In this document: in pieces, positions 11,494 to 23,179 of the stretch | Numbering within the stretch: position 1 is the stretch's first letter | Layout of the letters: every line of letters begins with the position of its first letter | Assembly (NCBI GenBank): GCA_032718475.1 | Contig: JAUCBJ010002480.1 | Location: forward strand, 1 to 34,907 | Reading direction: 5' to 3' | Source: Nemertoderma westbladi | Lineage: Eukaryota > Xenacoelomorpha > Nemertodermatida > Nemertodermatidae | Length of the DNA: 34,907 bases | Notes under the pieces: model-generated | What the model was told of the DNA's origin: nothing | The model's database searches: none | What the model saw: only the letters and a program-made list of their open reading frames with translations | Translations under genes and position numbers: made by a program

Positions 11494-12885
11494 CTTTAAA
11501 TTAAATTATTAAACAAATAAAAATAACAAACAAATATATTACAACAATAGACCACTAATCCTCGTTACATACTGTATTACACTCATATTCATAATGAAAT
11601 AGACACAGTATTACAGTAATACAGTATATAGATAGACAGGCAGTTTTTGCAATAACACCTTACTACTGTAGGACATGATAAATAACTGATTCGGGTAGAT
11701 AATATTGTTTGTCATCAATAATCCGACTGATGCAAACTGGCATCATTGCGGGTTTTCCTAAAAGTGATAAAATTTAACACGGATCCTGACCTTATATGCA
11801 AAAGAAATAATAATAATATTGGTTATTTATATAGCGCTTTTCTACGCTCGGCATACTCAAAGCGCTAATATTATCATTACCCCAGCAAAGCCAGGTTCCC
11901 ATTATACCGCTGGGTTGACGTAGACACTAATGTCTAAAGTGTCTTGCCTAGGGACACAACAGTGCGAAATTTTTACAGCCTTTAGTCGGATTCGAAACTG
12001 CACCACCAAACACTATTGTGTAAGCAGTTCAGGCGCCGTATCCACTCGGACACTGCGACATCTGACATACGATTTTCGATCCTCCATGGGTGTGTTCCAG
12101 AACGTTTTTACTCACTAATATTTAATTGTTAGAGTCCCGATTGTAAATTATAATGTGCTGTCTTTATAGTAATGATTTTTTTTTAATAACATACCATTGC
12201 ATCTATTCTTAATTGATTGTTAGGATTGTGATCCTTTTGAGATGCTATAGATGGAGGCTTATGAGTATACAAGTATATTATATTATGTAACTTTAACTGA
12301 ATTAAGTCAAATTCTTTCATTATCAATAGTGACATTATTACGAAAATACGGGACAGTAATGGCAGAATGAACCCTTGCTAGAGTTGATAATTAGAATACC
12401 AAATTATACAAAAGCTGGACATCAGTTCATTTATTGATGACAATCATTATGACACATTAGAATTACATAAAACATTTACTGACGTGGAGGGCTAAGAACA
12501 TATCGCATAATAATTTAGCCTTTATCATACATATAGGCTTTATTAGAATATTATAAATTCTAAAATATTCTAAAATATAATTGTGAAATTAAATGATTAA
12601 CGAAATTAATAAACAGGGGTTGAACCGAATTTGCAATTTTTTAATTTAAAATATTTATATTTGCAAATGTTATCTCTGCAATTATTTTCATGTCATTTTT
12701 CGATGTATATCTTAGCAAGTATAAGAAATATTAGAAAATAATAGTTTAACATGATTAAACGAAGTGTACAACAGTAAACACTTATTACCACGGTGTAATC
12801 ATGCACTGTACTAATATAGTAAATTAAGAATAATAATATTATTAATGCCACATTTATTAATAAAATAATATTTATGTTGACTAAC
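11494..12885. other. HYDIN intron E-F
   Basis: This 1392-bp phase-2 intron lies between linker exons E and F. It carries a tRNA-derived SINE (11800-12075). The rest is AT-rich unique sequence with no minisatellite. Confidence 0.8.
11800..12075 (-). mobile_element. tRNA-derived SINE with AGCGCTTT 3' body
   Basis: Read on the minus strand, a tRNA-like head carries an A box TGTCCGAGTGG (12052-12042) and a B box GTTTCGAATCC (11998-11988), close to the Ser/Leu-type A box and the consensus B box GGTTCGANTCC. The body follows with AAATTTCGCACTGTTGTGTC. The 3' part has AGCGCTTT (11833-11840) and AAAGCGCT (11859-11866) facing each other, then ATATAAATAACC and an AAT-rich tail. The AGCGCTTT...AAAGCGCT module followed by ATATAAAT is, to my knowledge, a widespread interspersed element in marine invertebrate genomes. 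This copy is diverged, and I see no target-site duplication. Confidence 0.75.
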
Positions 12886-13041
12886 ATTTCATTTCCGGAC
12901 GATTCACTAACTGATTGGTTATCTTTAGCTGATGACCAATTACTCCCGCTTGATTGGTTAAATTTACTCGGTGAGAAATGACTACTAACAGTGGAAGGCC
13001 GTCGCCTACCTCCACTAACTGTAGAAGGTCTCCTAACTCCA
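12886..13041 (-). CDS. HYDIN: HYDIN linker exon E (RRPSTVS x2)
   Basis: This exon encodes residues 203-253, with split codons 202 (GG+T) and 254 (AT+T). It is 156 nt, phase 2 on both sides, so it could be skipped without a frameshift. The acceptor ends GCAACTGAATAG and the donor is GTTAGT. The peptide is low-complexity Ser/Arg/Asn and carries two copies of RRPSTVS (205-211 and 215-221). RRPS fits the R-R-x-S basophilic kinase (PKA-type) consensus. I know of no equivalent segment in vertebrate HYDIN, where the conserved blocks on either side are joined by a short link. The call rests on frame, splice sites and fit to neighbours, not on homology. Confidence 0.8.
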
Positions 13042-13254
13042 CTATTCAGTTGCATTAAGTTAAAATATGTAAAATATATGGCCAACAAAATTTATTACAA
13101 ATATATAAATTTGTGGAGATAGCTGTAAAGAAAGGTGGTTTGCTACAAAAGAAAATTATATTAGTCCGAAATTTACACATTCCTAATTCATCATAAAAGT
13201 TTCATATTCCTTGTATTTAAAAAAATGTACCCAAAAATCAGTCTTTCCGTCTTT

Positions 13255-13383
13255 TCAGCGTGACGATGGGCTGGGTCCGTACAAGGATTCAGTTCGCGAT
13301 AATAATCTGCGGGGCCTCCCGCGACTGCCTTCGTGGCTCCAGGGTAAAGTGGAGACGCGGCCAGGTCTTCGAGGGCCGTGCAT
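13255..13383 (-). CDS. Possible cryptic or alternative HYDIN linker exon
   Basis: A GC-rich island in an AT-rich intron. The minus frame from ATG 13383 to TGA 13255 gives 42 residues, with GPRRPGRVSTLP and RPRRLLSRTES. RRPGRVST closely resembles RRPSRVST of exon F and RRPSTVS of exon E, which suggests kinship to the HYDIN linker. A phase-2 donor in this frame would have to be the weak TT|GTACGG near 13282, and no good phase-2 acceptor is visible, so it is not in my gene model. The plus strand also has exon-like signals: CTTTCCGTCTTTTCAG before 13259, an open frame, and GCTAG|GTAACG at 13404. The options are a decayed exon, an alternative first exon, or an exon of an antisense gene. Confidence 0.3.
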   Translation of the reverse strand: MHGPRRPGRVSTLPWSHEGSRGRPRRLLSRTESLYGPSPSSR

Positions 13384-13396
13384 GGTTGTCCAGTCC

Positions 13397-13409
13397 GTTG
13401 CTAGGTAAC
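13397..13409. promoter_or_regulatory. RFX X-box match beside GC-rich island
   Basis: The minus strand reads GTTACC-T-AGCAAC, a full match to the RFX X-box consensus and the same 13-mer as at 2785-2797. It sits at the edge of the GC-rich stretch 13259-13404 in intron D-E, 13 bp upstream of a minus-strand ATG. It could mark an internal or alternative ciliary promoter. No other promoter element is evident. Confidence 0.4.
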
Positions 13410-13779
13410 GTAATAAATACTCTTCTGGTGGTGGGAAAATACAGTAATTGGTGCTTCGAAATTATGTACCCAACAATAATCGTATATCTTCATTAGATCC
13501 CAAATGTTTTCATTTTTCAAAAAGCGATTCCAACATTTCCAAAATATTTGTTTAGAAAAATCCAAATTCGATAACGTTTTTCGAAACTCCCCAAAAGCAA
13601 AACAATGTTTTTTCCTGAATGTCCCAAATGCCACTAAAAGCCCCCTAACAATTAATTGTATCTCAAGATAATCGAAAAAAAAATACTACGTCAATATTAT
13701 TATATCAAAAGAATCGTTAAAAACGCCTCAAACGCTAAACATTCTCTAACAAGAGCTTTTTATTCAACTCTTATATTCA

Positions 13780-16700
13780 TACTCGAACCCTTGATCCCGT
13801 CACACGAACCCTCTGCCTTATTATTGTTTTCTACTCGAACCCTGCCTTATTGTTGTTTTCTACTCGAACCCTGCCTTATTATTGTTTTCTACTCGAACCC
13901 TGCCTTATTATTGTTTTCTACTCGAACCCTGCCTTATTGTTGTTTTCTACTCGAACCCTGCCTTATTATTGTTTTCTACTCGAACCCTGCCTTATTATTG
14001 TTTTCTACTCGAACCCTGCCTTATTATTGTTTTCTACTCGAACCCTGCCTTATTATTGTTTTCTACTCGAACGCTGCCTTATTATTGTTTTCTACTCGAA
14101 CCCTGCCTTATCATTGTTTTCTACTCGAACCCTGCCTTATTATTGTTTTCTACTCGAACCCTGCCTTATTATTGTTTTCTACTCGAACCCTGCCTTATTG
14201 TTGTTTTCTACTCGAACCCTGCCTTATTATTGTTTTCTACTCTAACTCTGCCTTATTATTGTTTTCTACTCGAACCCTGCCTTATTATTGTTTTCTACTC
14301 GAACCCTGCCTTATTATTGTTTTCTACTCGAACCACGCCTTATTATTGTTTTCTACTCGAACCCTGCCTTATTATTGTTTTCTACTCGAACCCCGCCTTA
14401 TTATTGTTTTCTACTCGAACCCTGCCTTATTATTGTTTTCTACTCGAACCCTGCCTTATTATTGTTTTCTACTCGAACCCTGCCTTATTATTGTTTTCTA
14501 CTCGAACCCTGCCTTATTATTGTTTTCTACTCGAACTCTGCCTTATTATTGTTTTCTACTCGAACCCTGCCTTATTATTGTTTTCTACTCGAACTCTGCC
14601 TTATTATTGTTTTCTACTCGAACCCTGCCTTATTATTGTTTTCTACTCGAACCCCGCCTTATTATTGTTTTCTACTCGAACCCTGCCTTATTATTGTTTT
14701 CTACTCGAACCCTGCCTTATTATTGTTTTCTACTCGAACTCTGCCTTATTATTGTTTTCTACTCGAACCCTGCCTTATTATTGTTTTCTACTCGAACCCC
14801 GCCTTATTATTGTTTTCTACTCGAACCCTCCCTTATTATTGTTTTCTACTCGAACTCTGCCTTATTATTGTTTTCTACTCGAACCCTGCCTTATTATTGT
14901 TTTCTACTCGAACTCTGCCTTATTATTGTTTTCTACTCGAACCCTGCCTTATTATTGTTTTCTACTCGAACCCCGCCTTATTATTGTTTTCTACTCGAAC
15001 CCTCCCTTATTATTGTTTTCTACTCGAACCCTGCCTTATTATTGTTTTCTACTCGAACCCTTGATCCCGTCACACGAACCCTGCCTTATTATTGTTTTCT
15101 ACTCGAACCCTCCCTTATTATTGTTTTCTACTCGAACTCTGCCTTATTATTGTTTTCTACTCGAACCCTCCCTTATTATTGTTTTCTACTCGAACTCTGC
15201 CTTATTATTGTTTTCTACTCGAACCCTGCCTTATTATTGTTTTCTACTCGAACCCCGCCTTATTATTGTTTTCTACTCGAACCCTCCCTTATTATTGTTT
15301 TCTACTCGAACCCCGCCTTATTATTGTTTTCTACTCGAACCCTCCCTTATTATTGTTTTCTACTCGAACCCTGCCTTATTATTGTTTTCTACTCGAACCC
15401 TCCCTTATTATTGTTTTCTACTCGAACTCTGCCTTATTATTGTTTTCTACTCGAACCCTCCCTTATTATTGTTTTCTACTCGAACTCTGCCTTATTATTG
15501 TTTTCTACTCGAACCCCGCCTTATTATTGTTTTCTACTCGAACCCTCCCTTATTATTGTTTTCTACTCGAACCCTGCCTTATTATTGTTTTCTACTCGAA
15601 CCCTTGATCCCGTCACACGAACCCTGCCTTATTATTGTTTTCTACTCGAACCCTCCCTTATTATTGTTTTCTACTCGAACTCTGCCTTATTATTGTTTTC
15701 TACTCGAACCCTCCCTTATTATTGTTTTCTACTCGAACTCTGCCTTATTATTGTTTTCTACTCGAACCCTGCCTTATTATTGTTTTCTACTCGAACCCCG
15801 CCTTATTATTGTTTTCTACTCGAACCCTCCCTTATTATTGTTTTCTACTCGAACCCCGCCTTATTATTGTTTTCTACTCGAACCCTCCCTTATTATTGTT
15901 TTCTACTCGAACCCTGCCTTATTATTGTTTTCTACTCGAACCCTCCCTTATTATTGTTTTCTACTCGAACTCTGCCTTATTATTGTTTTCTACTCGAACC
16001 CTCCCTTATTATTGTTTTCTACTCGAACTCTGCCTTATTATTGTTTTCTACTCGAACCCTCCCTTATTATTGTTTTCTACTCGAACTCTGCCTTATTATT
16101 GTTTTCTACTCGAACCCTGCCTTATTATTGTTTTCTACTCGAACCCCGCCTTATTATTGTTTTCTACTCGAACCCTCCCTTATTATTGTTTTCTACTCGA
16201 ACCCCGCCTTATTATTGTTTTCTACTCGAACCCTCCCTTATTATTGTTTTCTACTCGAACCCTGCCTTATTATTGTTTTCTACTCGAACCCTCCCTTATT
16301 ATTGTTTTCTACTCGAACCCCGCCTTATTATTGTTTTCTACTCGAACCCTCCCTTATTATTGTTTTCTACTCGAACCCTGCCTTATTATTGTTTTCTACT
16401 CGAACCCTCCCTTATTATTGTTTTCTACTCGAACTCTGCCTTATTATTGTTTTCTACTCGAACCCTGCCTTATTATTGTTTTCTACTCGAACCCCGCCTT
16501 ATTATTGTTTTCTACTCGAACCCTCCCTTATTATTGTTTTCTACTCGAACCCTGCCTTATTATTGTTTTCTACTCGAACCCTTGATCCCGTCACACGAAC
16601 CCTGCCTTATTATTGTTTTCTACTCGAACCCTGCCTTATTATTGTTTTCTACTCGAACCCTGCCTTATTATTGTTTTCTACTCGAACCCTGCCTTATTAT

Positions 16701-19700
16701 TGTTTTCTACTCGAACCCTGCCTTATTATTGTTTTCTACTCGAACCCTGCCTTATTATTGTTTTCTACTCGAACCCTGCCTTATTATTGTTTTCTACTCG
16801 AACCCTTGATCCCGTCACACGAACTCTGCCTTATTATTGTTTTCTACTCGAACCCTGCCTTATTATTGTTTTCTACTCGAACCCTGCCTTATTATTGTTT
16901 TCTACTCGAACCCTGCCTTATTATTGTTTTCTACTCGAACCCCGCCTTATTATTGTTTTCTACTCGAACCCTGCCTTATTATTGTTTTCTACTCGAACCC
17001 TGCCTTATTATTGTTTTCTACTCGAACCCTGCCTTATTATTGTTTTCTACTCGAACCCTGCCTTATTATTGTTTTCTACTCGAACCCTGCCTTATTGTTG
17101 TTTTCTACTCGAACCCTGCCTTATTATTGTTTTCTACTCGAACCCTGCCTTATTATTGTTTTCTACTCGAACCCTGCCTTATTATTGTTTTCTACTCGAA
17201 CCACGCCTTATTATTGTTTTCTACTCGAACCCTGCCTTATTATTGTTTTCTACTCGAACCCCGCCTTATTATTCTTTTCTACTCGAACCCTGCCTTATAA
17301 TTGTTTTCTACTCGAACCCTGCCTTATTATTGTTTTCTACTCGAACCCTGCCTTATTATTGTTTTCTACTCGAACCCTGCCTTATTATTGTTTTCTACTC
17401 GAACTCTGCCTTATTATTGTTTTCTACTCGAACCCTGCCTTATTATTGTTTTCTACTCGAACTCTGCCTTATTATTGTTTTCTACTCGAACCCTGCCTTA
17501 TTATTGTTTTCTACTCGAACCCCGCCTTATTATTGTTTTCTACTCGAACCCTGCCTTATTATTGTTTTCTACTCGAACCCTGCCTTATTATTGTTTTCTA
17601 CTCGAACTCTGCCTTATTATTGTTTTCTACTCGAACCCTGCCTTATTATTGTTTTCTACTCGAACCCCGCCTTATTATTGTTTTCTACTCGAACCCCGCC
17701 TTATTATTGTTTTCTACTCGAACCCTGTCTTATTATTGTTTTCTACTCGAACCCTGCCTTATTATTGTTTTCTACTCGAACTCTGCCTTATTATTGTTTT
17801 CTACTCGAACCCTGCCTTATTATTGTTTTCTACTCGAACCCTGTCTTATTATTGTTTTCTACTCGAACCCCGCCTTATTGTTGTTTTCTACTCGAACCCT
17901 GCCTTATTATTGTTTTCTACTCGAACTCTGCCTTATTATTGTTTTCTACTCGAACCCTGCCTTCTTATTATTGTTTTCTACTCGAACACGGTCTTATTAT
18001 TGTTTTCTACTCGAACCCTGCCTTATTATTGTTTTCTACTCGAACCCTGCCTTATTGTTGTTTTATACTCGAACCCTGCCTTATTATTGTTTTCTACTCG
18101 AACCCTCCCTTATTATTGTTTTCTACTCGAACCCTGCCTTATTATTGTTTTCTACTCGAACCCTGCCTTATTATTGTTTTCTACTCGAACCCTGCCTTAT
18201 TATTGTTTTCTACTCGAACCCTGCCTTATTATTGTTTTCTACTCGAACCCTGCCTTATTATTGTTTTCTACTCGAACCCTGCCTTATTATTGTTTTCTAC
18301 TCGAACTCTGCCTTATTATTGTTTTCTACTCGAACCCTGCCTTATTATTGTTTTCTACTCGAACCCTGTCTTATTATTGTTTTCTACTCGAACCCTGCCT
18401 TATTATTGTTTTCTACTCGAACCCTGCCTTATTGTTGTTTTCTACTCGAACCCTGCCTTATTATTGTTTTCTACTCGAACCCTGCCTTATTATTGTTTTC
18501 TACTCGAACCACGCCTTATTATTGTTTTCTACTCGAACCCTGCCTTATTATTGTTTTCTACTCGAACCCTGCCTTATTGTTGTTTTCTACTCGAACCCTG
18601 CCTTATTATTGTTTTCTACTCGAACCCTGCCTTATTATTGTTTTCTACTCGAACCCTGCCATATTATTGTTTTCTACTCGAACCACGCCTTATTATTGTT
18701 TTCTACTCGAACCCTGCCTTATTATTGTTTTCTACTCGAACCCCGCCTTATTATTGTTTTCTACTCGAACCTTGCCTTATTATTGTTTTCTACTCGAACC
18801 CTGCCTTATTATTGTTTTCTACTCGAACCCTGCCTTATTATTGTTTTCTACTCGAACCCTGCCTTATTATTGTTTTCTACTCGAACTCTGCCTTATTATT
18901 GTTTTCTACTCGAACCCTGCCTTATTATTGTTTTCTACTCGAACTCTGCCTTATTATTGTTTTCTACTCGAACCCTGCCTTATTATTGTTTTCTACTCGA
19001 ACCCCGCCTTATTATTGTTTTCTACTCGAACCCTGCCTTATTATTGTTTTCTACTCGAACCCTGCCTTATTATTGTTTTCTACTCGAACCCTACCTTATT
19101 ATTGTTTTCTACTCGAACCCTGCCTTATTATTGTTTTCTACTCGAACCCTGCCTTATTATTGTTTTCTACTCGAACCCTGCCTTATTATTGTTTTCTACT
19201 CGAACCCTGCCTTATTATTGTTTTCTACTCGAACCCCGCCTTATTATTGTTTTCTACTCGAACTCTGCCTTATTATTGTTTTCTACTCGAACCCTGCCTT
19301 ATTATTGTTTTCTACTCGAACCCTGTCTTATTATTGTTTTCTACTCGAACCCCGCCTTATTGTTGTTTTCTACTCGAACCCTGCCTTATTATTGTTTTCT
19401 ACTCGAACTCTGCCTTATTATTGTTTTCTACTCGAACCCTGCCTTCTTATTATTGTTTTCTACTCGAACCCCGCCTTATTATTGTTTTCTACTCGAACCC
19501 TGCCTTATTATTGTTTTCTACTCGAACCCTGCCTTATTGTTGTTTTCTACTCGAACCCTGCCTTATTATTGTTTTCTACTCGAACCCTGCCTTATTATTG
19601 TTTTCTACTCGAACCACGCCTTATTATTGTTTTCTACTCGAACCCTGCCTTATTATTGTTTTCTACTCGAACCCTGCCTTATTATTGTTTTCTACTCGAA

Positions 19701-22147
19701 CCCTGCCTTATTATTGTTTTCTACTCGAACCCTGCCTTATTATTGTTTTCTACTCGAACTCTGCCTTATTATTGTTTTCTACTCGAACCCTGCCTTATTA
19801 TTGTTTTCTACTCGAACCCTGTCTTATTATTGTTTTCTACTCGAACCCTGCCTTATTATTGTTTTCTACTCGAACCCTGCCTTATTATTGTTTTCTACTC
19901 GAACCCTGCCTTATTATTGTTTTCTACTCGAACCACGCCTTATTATTGTTTTCTACTCGAACCCTGCCTTATTATTGTTTTCTACTCGAACCCTGCCTTA
20001 TTATTGTTTTCTACTCGAACCCTGCCTTATTATTGTTTTCTACTCGAACCCTGCCTTATTATTGTTTTCTACTCGAACTCTGCCTTATTATTGTTTTCTA
20101 CTCGAACCCTGCCTTATTATTGTTTTCTACTCGAACCCTGCCTTATTATTGTTTTCTACTCGAACCCTGCCTTATTGTTGTTTTCTACTCGAACCCTGCC
20201 TTATTGTTGTTTTCTACTCGAACCCTGCCTTATTATTGTTTTCTACTCGAACCCTGCCTTATTATTGTTTTCTACTCGAACCACGCCTTATTATTGTTTT
20301 CTACTCGAACCCTGCCTTATTATTGTTTTCTACTCGAACTCTGCCTTATTATTGTTTTCTACTCGAACCCTGCCTTATTATTGTTTTCTACTCGAACCCT
20401 GCCTTATTATTGTTTTCTACTCGAACCCTGCCTTATTATTGTTTTCTACTCGAACCCTGCCTTATTATTGTTTTCTACTCGAACCCTGCCTTATTATTGT
20501 TTTCTACTCGAACCCTGCCTTATTATTGTTTTCTACTCGAACCCTGCCTTATTATTGTTTTCTACTCGAACCCTGCCTTATTATTGTTTTCTACTCGAAC
20601 CCCGCCTTATTATTGTTTTCTACTCGAACCCTGCCTTATTATTGTTTTCTACTCGAACCCTGCCTTATTATTGTTTTCTACTCGAACTCTGCCTTATTAT
20701 TGTTTTCTACTCGAACCCTGCCTTATTATTGTTTTCTACTCGAACCCTGCCTTATTATTGTTTTCTACTCGAACCCTGCCTTATTATTGTTTTCTACTCG
20801 AACCCTGCCTTATTATTGTTTTCTACTCGAACCCTGCCTTATTATTGTTTTCTACTCGAACCCTGCCTTATTATTGTTTTCTACTCGAACCCTGCCTTAT
20901 TATTGTTTTCTACTCGAACCCTGCCTTATTATTGTTTTCTACTCGAACCCTGCCTTATTATTGTTTTCTACTCGAACCCTGCCTTATTATTGTTTTCTAC
21001 TCGAACCCTGCCTTATTATTGTTTTCTACTCGAACCCTGCCTTATTATTGTTTTCTACTCGAACCCTGCCTTATTATTGTTTTCTACTCGAACCCTGCCT
21101 TATTATTGTTTTCTACTCGAACTACGCCTTATTATTGTTTTCTACTCGAACCCTGCCTTATTATTGTTTTCTACTCGAACCCTGCCTTATTGTTGTTTTC
21201 TACTCGAACCCTGCCTTATTATTGTTTTCTACTCGAACCCTGCCTTATTATTGTTTTCTACTCGAACCCTGCCTTATTATTGTTTTCTACTCGAACCCTG
21301 CCTTATTATTGTTTTCTACTCGAACCCTGCCTTATTATTGTTTTCTACTCGAACCCTGCCTTATTGTTGTTTTCTACTCGAACCCTGCCTTATTATTGTT
21401 TTCTACTCGAACCCTGCCTTATTATTGTTTTCTACTCGAACCCTGCCTTATTATTGTTTTCTACTCGAACCCCGCCTTATTATTGTTTTCTACTCGAACC
21501 CTGCCTTATTATTGTTTTCTACTCGAACCCTGCCTTATTATTGTTTTCTACTCGAACCCTGCCTTATTATTGTTTTCTACTCGAACCCTGCCTTATTATT
21601 GTTTTCTACTCGAACCCTGCCTTATTATTGTTTTCTACTCGAACCCCGCCTTATTATTGTTTTCTACTCGAACCCTGCCTTATTATTGTTTTCTACTCGA
21701 ACCCTGCCTTATTATTGTTTTCTACTCGAACCCTGCCTTATTATTGTTTTCTACTCGAACCCCGCCTTATTATTGTTTTCTACTCGAACCCTGCCTTATT
21801 ATTGTTTTCTACTCGAACCCCGCCTTATTATTGTTTTCTACTCGAACCCTGCCTTATTATTGTTTTCTACTCGAACCCCGCCTTATTATTGTTTTCTACT
21901 CGAACCCTGCCTTATTATTGTTTTCTACTCGAACCCTGCCTTATTATTGTTTTCTACTCGAACCCTGCCTTATTATTGTTTTCTACTCGAACCCTGCCTT
22001 ATTATTGTTTTCTACTCGAACCCTGCCTTATTATTGTTTTCTACTCGAACTCTTGATCCCGTCACTCGAACCCTGCCTTATTATTGTTTTCTACTCGAAC
22101 CCTTGATCCTCGTTTCTACTCGAACCCTGCCTTATTATTGTTTTCTA
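13780..22147. repeat. Minisatellite array 2 (29-bp units)
   Basis: About 8.37 kb, roughly 288 units of 29 bp containing ACTCGAACCCTGCC then TTATTATTG. Length is extremely constant. The exceptions I found are 21-bp short units holding TTGATCCCGTCACAC (at 13791, 15061, 15604, 16582, 16806 and a variant at 22053), CCTTCTTATT units with 3 extra bases near 17961 and 19444, and a 2-bp insertion in the first unit. Substitutions are mostly CCCTG to CCCCG, CTCTG, CCCTC or CCACG. The consensus has no stop codon in any plus-strand frame, and because 29 is not a multiple of three, each frame cycles through the same 29-residue repeat. No protein is inferred. Confidence 0.97.
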
Positions 22148-22750
22148 ATATTATCTGTATTAATCTTGTTATATTAATTTTATATTATCATCTCTAATTG
22201 TCATTGAAATATAATTTATAATAAGAAATATATTTATGACTAGCCTGTAATTTGGTATTTACGACCTATTAAAACAAGCTACCGATAGTGATATACTTTA
22301 TATATAAAGATAATAAAGTAGTTAAGTGATACTGACATAATACTGTACTTACTGTAAGTATCGTTTCCATAACAAAGAAACTAAGTAAACTAATACAATT
22401 ATACACTATAACACTGGAACCCATAAACTATAACTAGCTATCAATAGGAGACAATCACATGTCGATCAATATGTTACAAGTACGTGGGGACTTCTCGCAC
22501 CACAAAGTCTAGATGAGACTTTGCGAAGCAGTACAATTTGTGGACCTGGTGACTCCCCCTAGCGGCTGACATAGAAACTACATGAGTCAAGTCTGTTTGT
22601 AAAATTACTAAACTTTTGATAGACTGCATGTGTACCAAGTTCGGTTCCATTTCATGAATGATTGAAAGACTTATTAGTGTTTAACCATTTCCAATGACGA
22701 CGTAAGATGGTCCACTAATTATACATCTACGCAAAGGCTCACCTAGGCTT

Positions 22751-22765
22751 CGTGGCTCGCCCCAC
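22751..22765 (+). repeat. Interspersed GC-rich 15-mer, exact copy
   Basis: CGTGGCTCGCCCCAC lies about 600 bp beyond the end of array 2 in intron D-E. Confidence 0.75.
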
Positions 22766-22907
22766 ATTGATCTCATCAACCTTTACTTACTCAACTTCTT
22801 CATCTGAACCGCTGACTGAGTGTCTAACAGACACCTGACTTCCGGTCATTCTAGAATACCTCCGTATACGATTGCGGCCGCTTGTAAGAAAATCATTTAA
22901 AATTTTA

Positions 22908-22975
22908 GAACGAGAAAGCTAGAGATATTTGAACGAGAAAGCTAGAGACATTAGAATAGAGAAAGCTAGAGACAT
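22908..22975. repeat. Three-copy tandem repeat, about 24 bp
   Basis: Three successive copies of a unit with core GAGAAAGCTAGAGA, separated by variable (C/T)AT(T/A)... spacers. This may be an early-stage tandem duplication in the same intron as two large arrays. Confidence 0.7.
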
Positions 22976-23162
22976 GGGGGATCTTGAAATCCATCTACAA
23001 ATAATATTTCGTCTCAATGTTAAGTTTTCAGTTAAGGGAAAGGAGCAGGTTACAGTGGCTCGTTATTGAACCAATACAATACACAAAAGTCAATAGATCA
23101 GCGCTGTTATTTGCGTAGATTCTCCATTCAAGAGGGATGAATTTTGATAGCGTCGAAAGTTA

Positions 23163-23179
23163 CCCCCCCCCCCCCCCCC
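23163..23179 (+). repeat. Homopolymer C17
   Basis: An uninterrupted run of 17 C on the plus strand, hence 17 G in the HYDIN pre-mRNA sense. Length may be unreliable in an assembly. Confidence 0.85.

Larger units (their letters stand above)
13042..13779. other. HYDIN intron D-E, exon E side
   Basis: This is the 738-bp unique part of the 13.5-kb intron between exon E and array 2. Apart from the GC-rich island at 13255-13409, it is AT-rich with nothing recognisable. Confidence 0.75.

Noticed and set aside
4791-11494. Many 60-248-codon frames on both strands across array 1
   Set aside because: They are 12-residue-period translations of 32/36-bp units that shift frame at each 32-bp unit. The minus frame at the right end runs into exon F in the wrong frame.
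11988-12052. A functional tRNA gene
   Set aside because: The A and B boxes are those of a SINE head: no acceptor stem pairs, and a typical SINE body and tail follow.
13656-22177. Plus-strand reading frames of 975-1854 codons across array 2
   Set aside because: They are translations of a 29-bp minisatellite in an intron. All three frames are open with the same repeat, there is no start context or non-repeat domain, and they are antisense to HYDIN.
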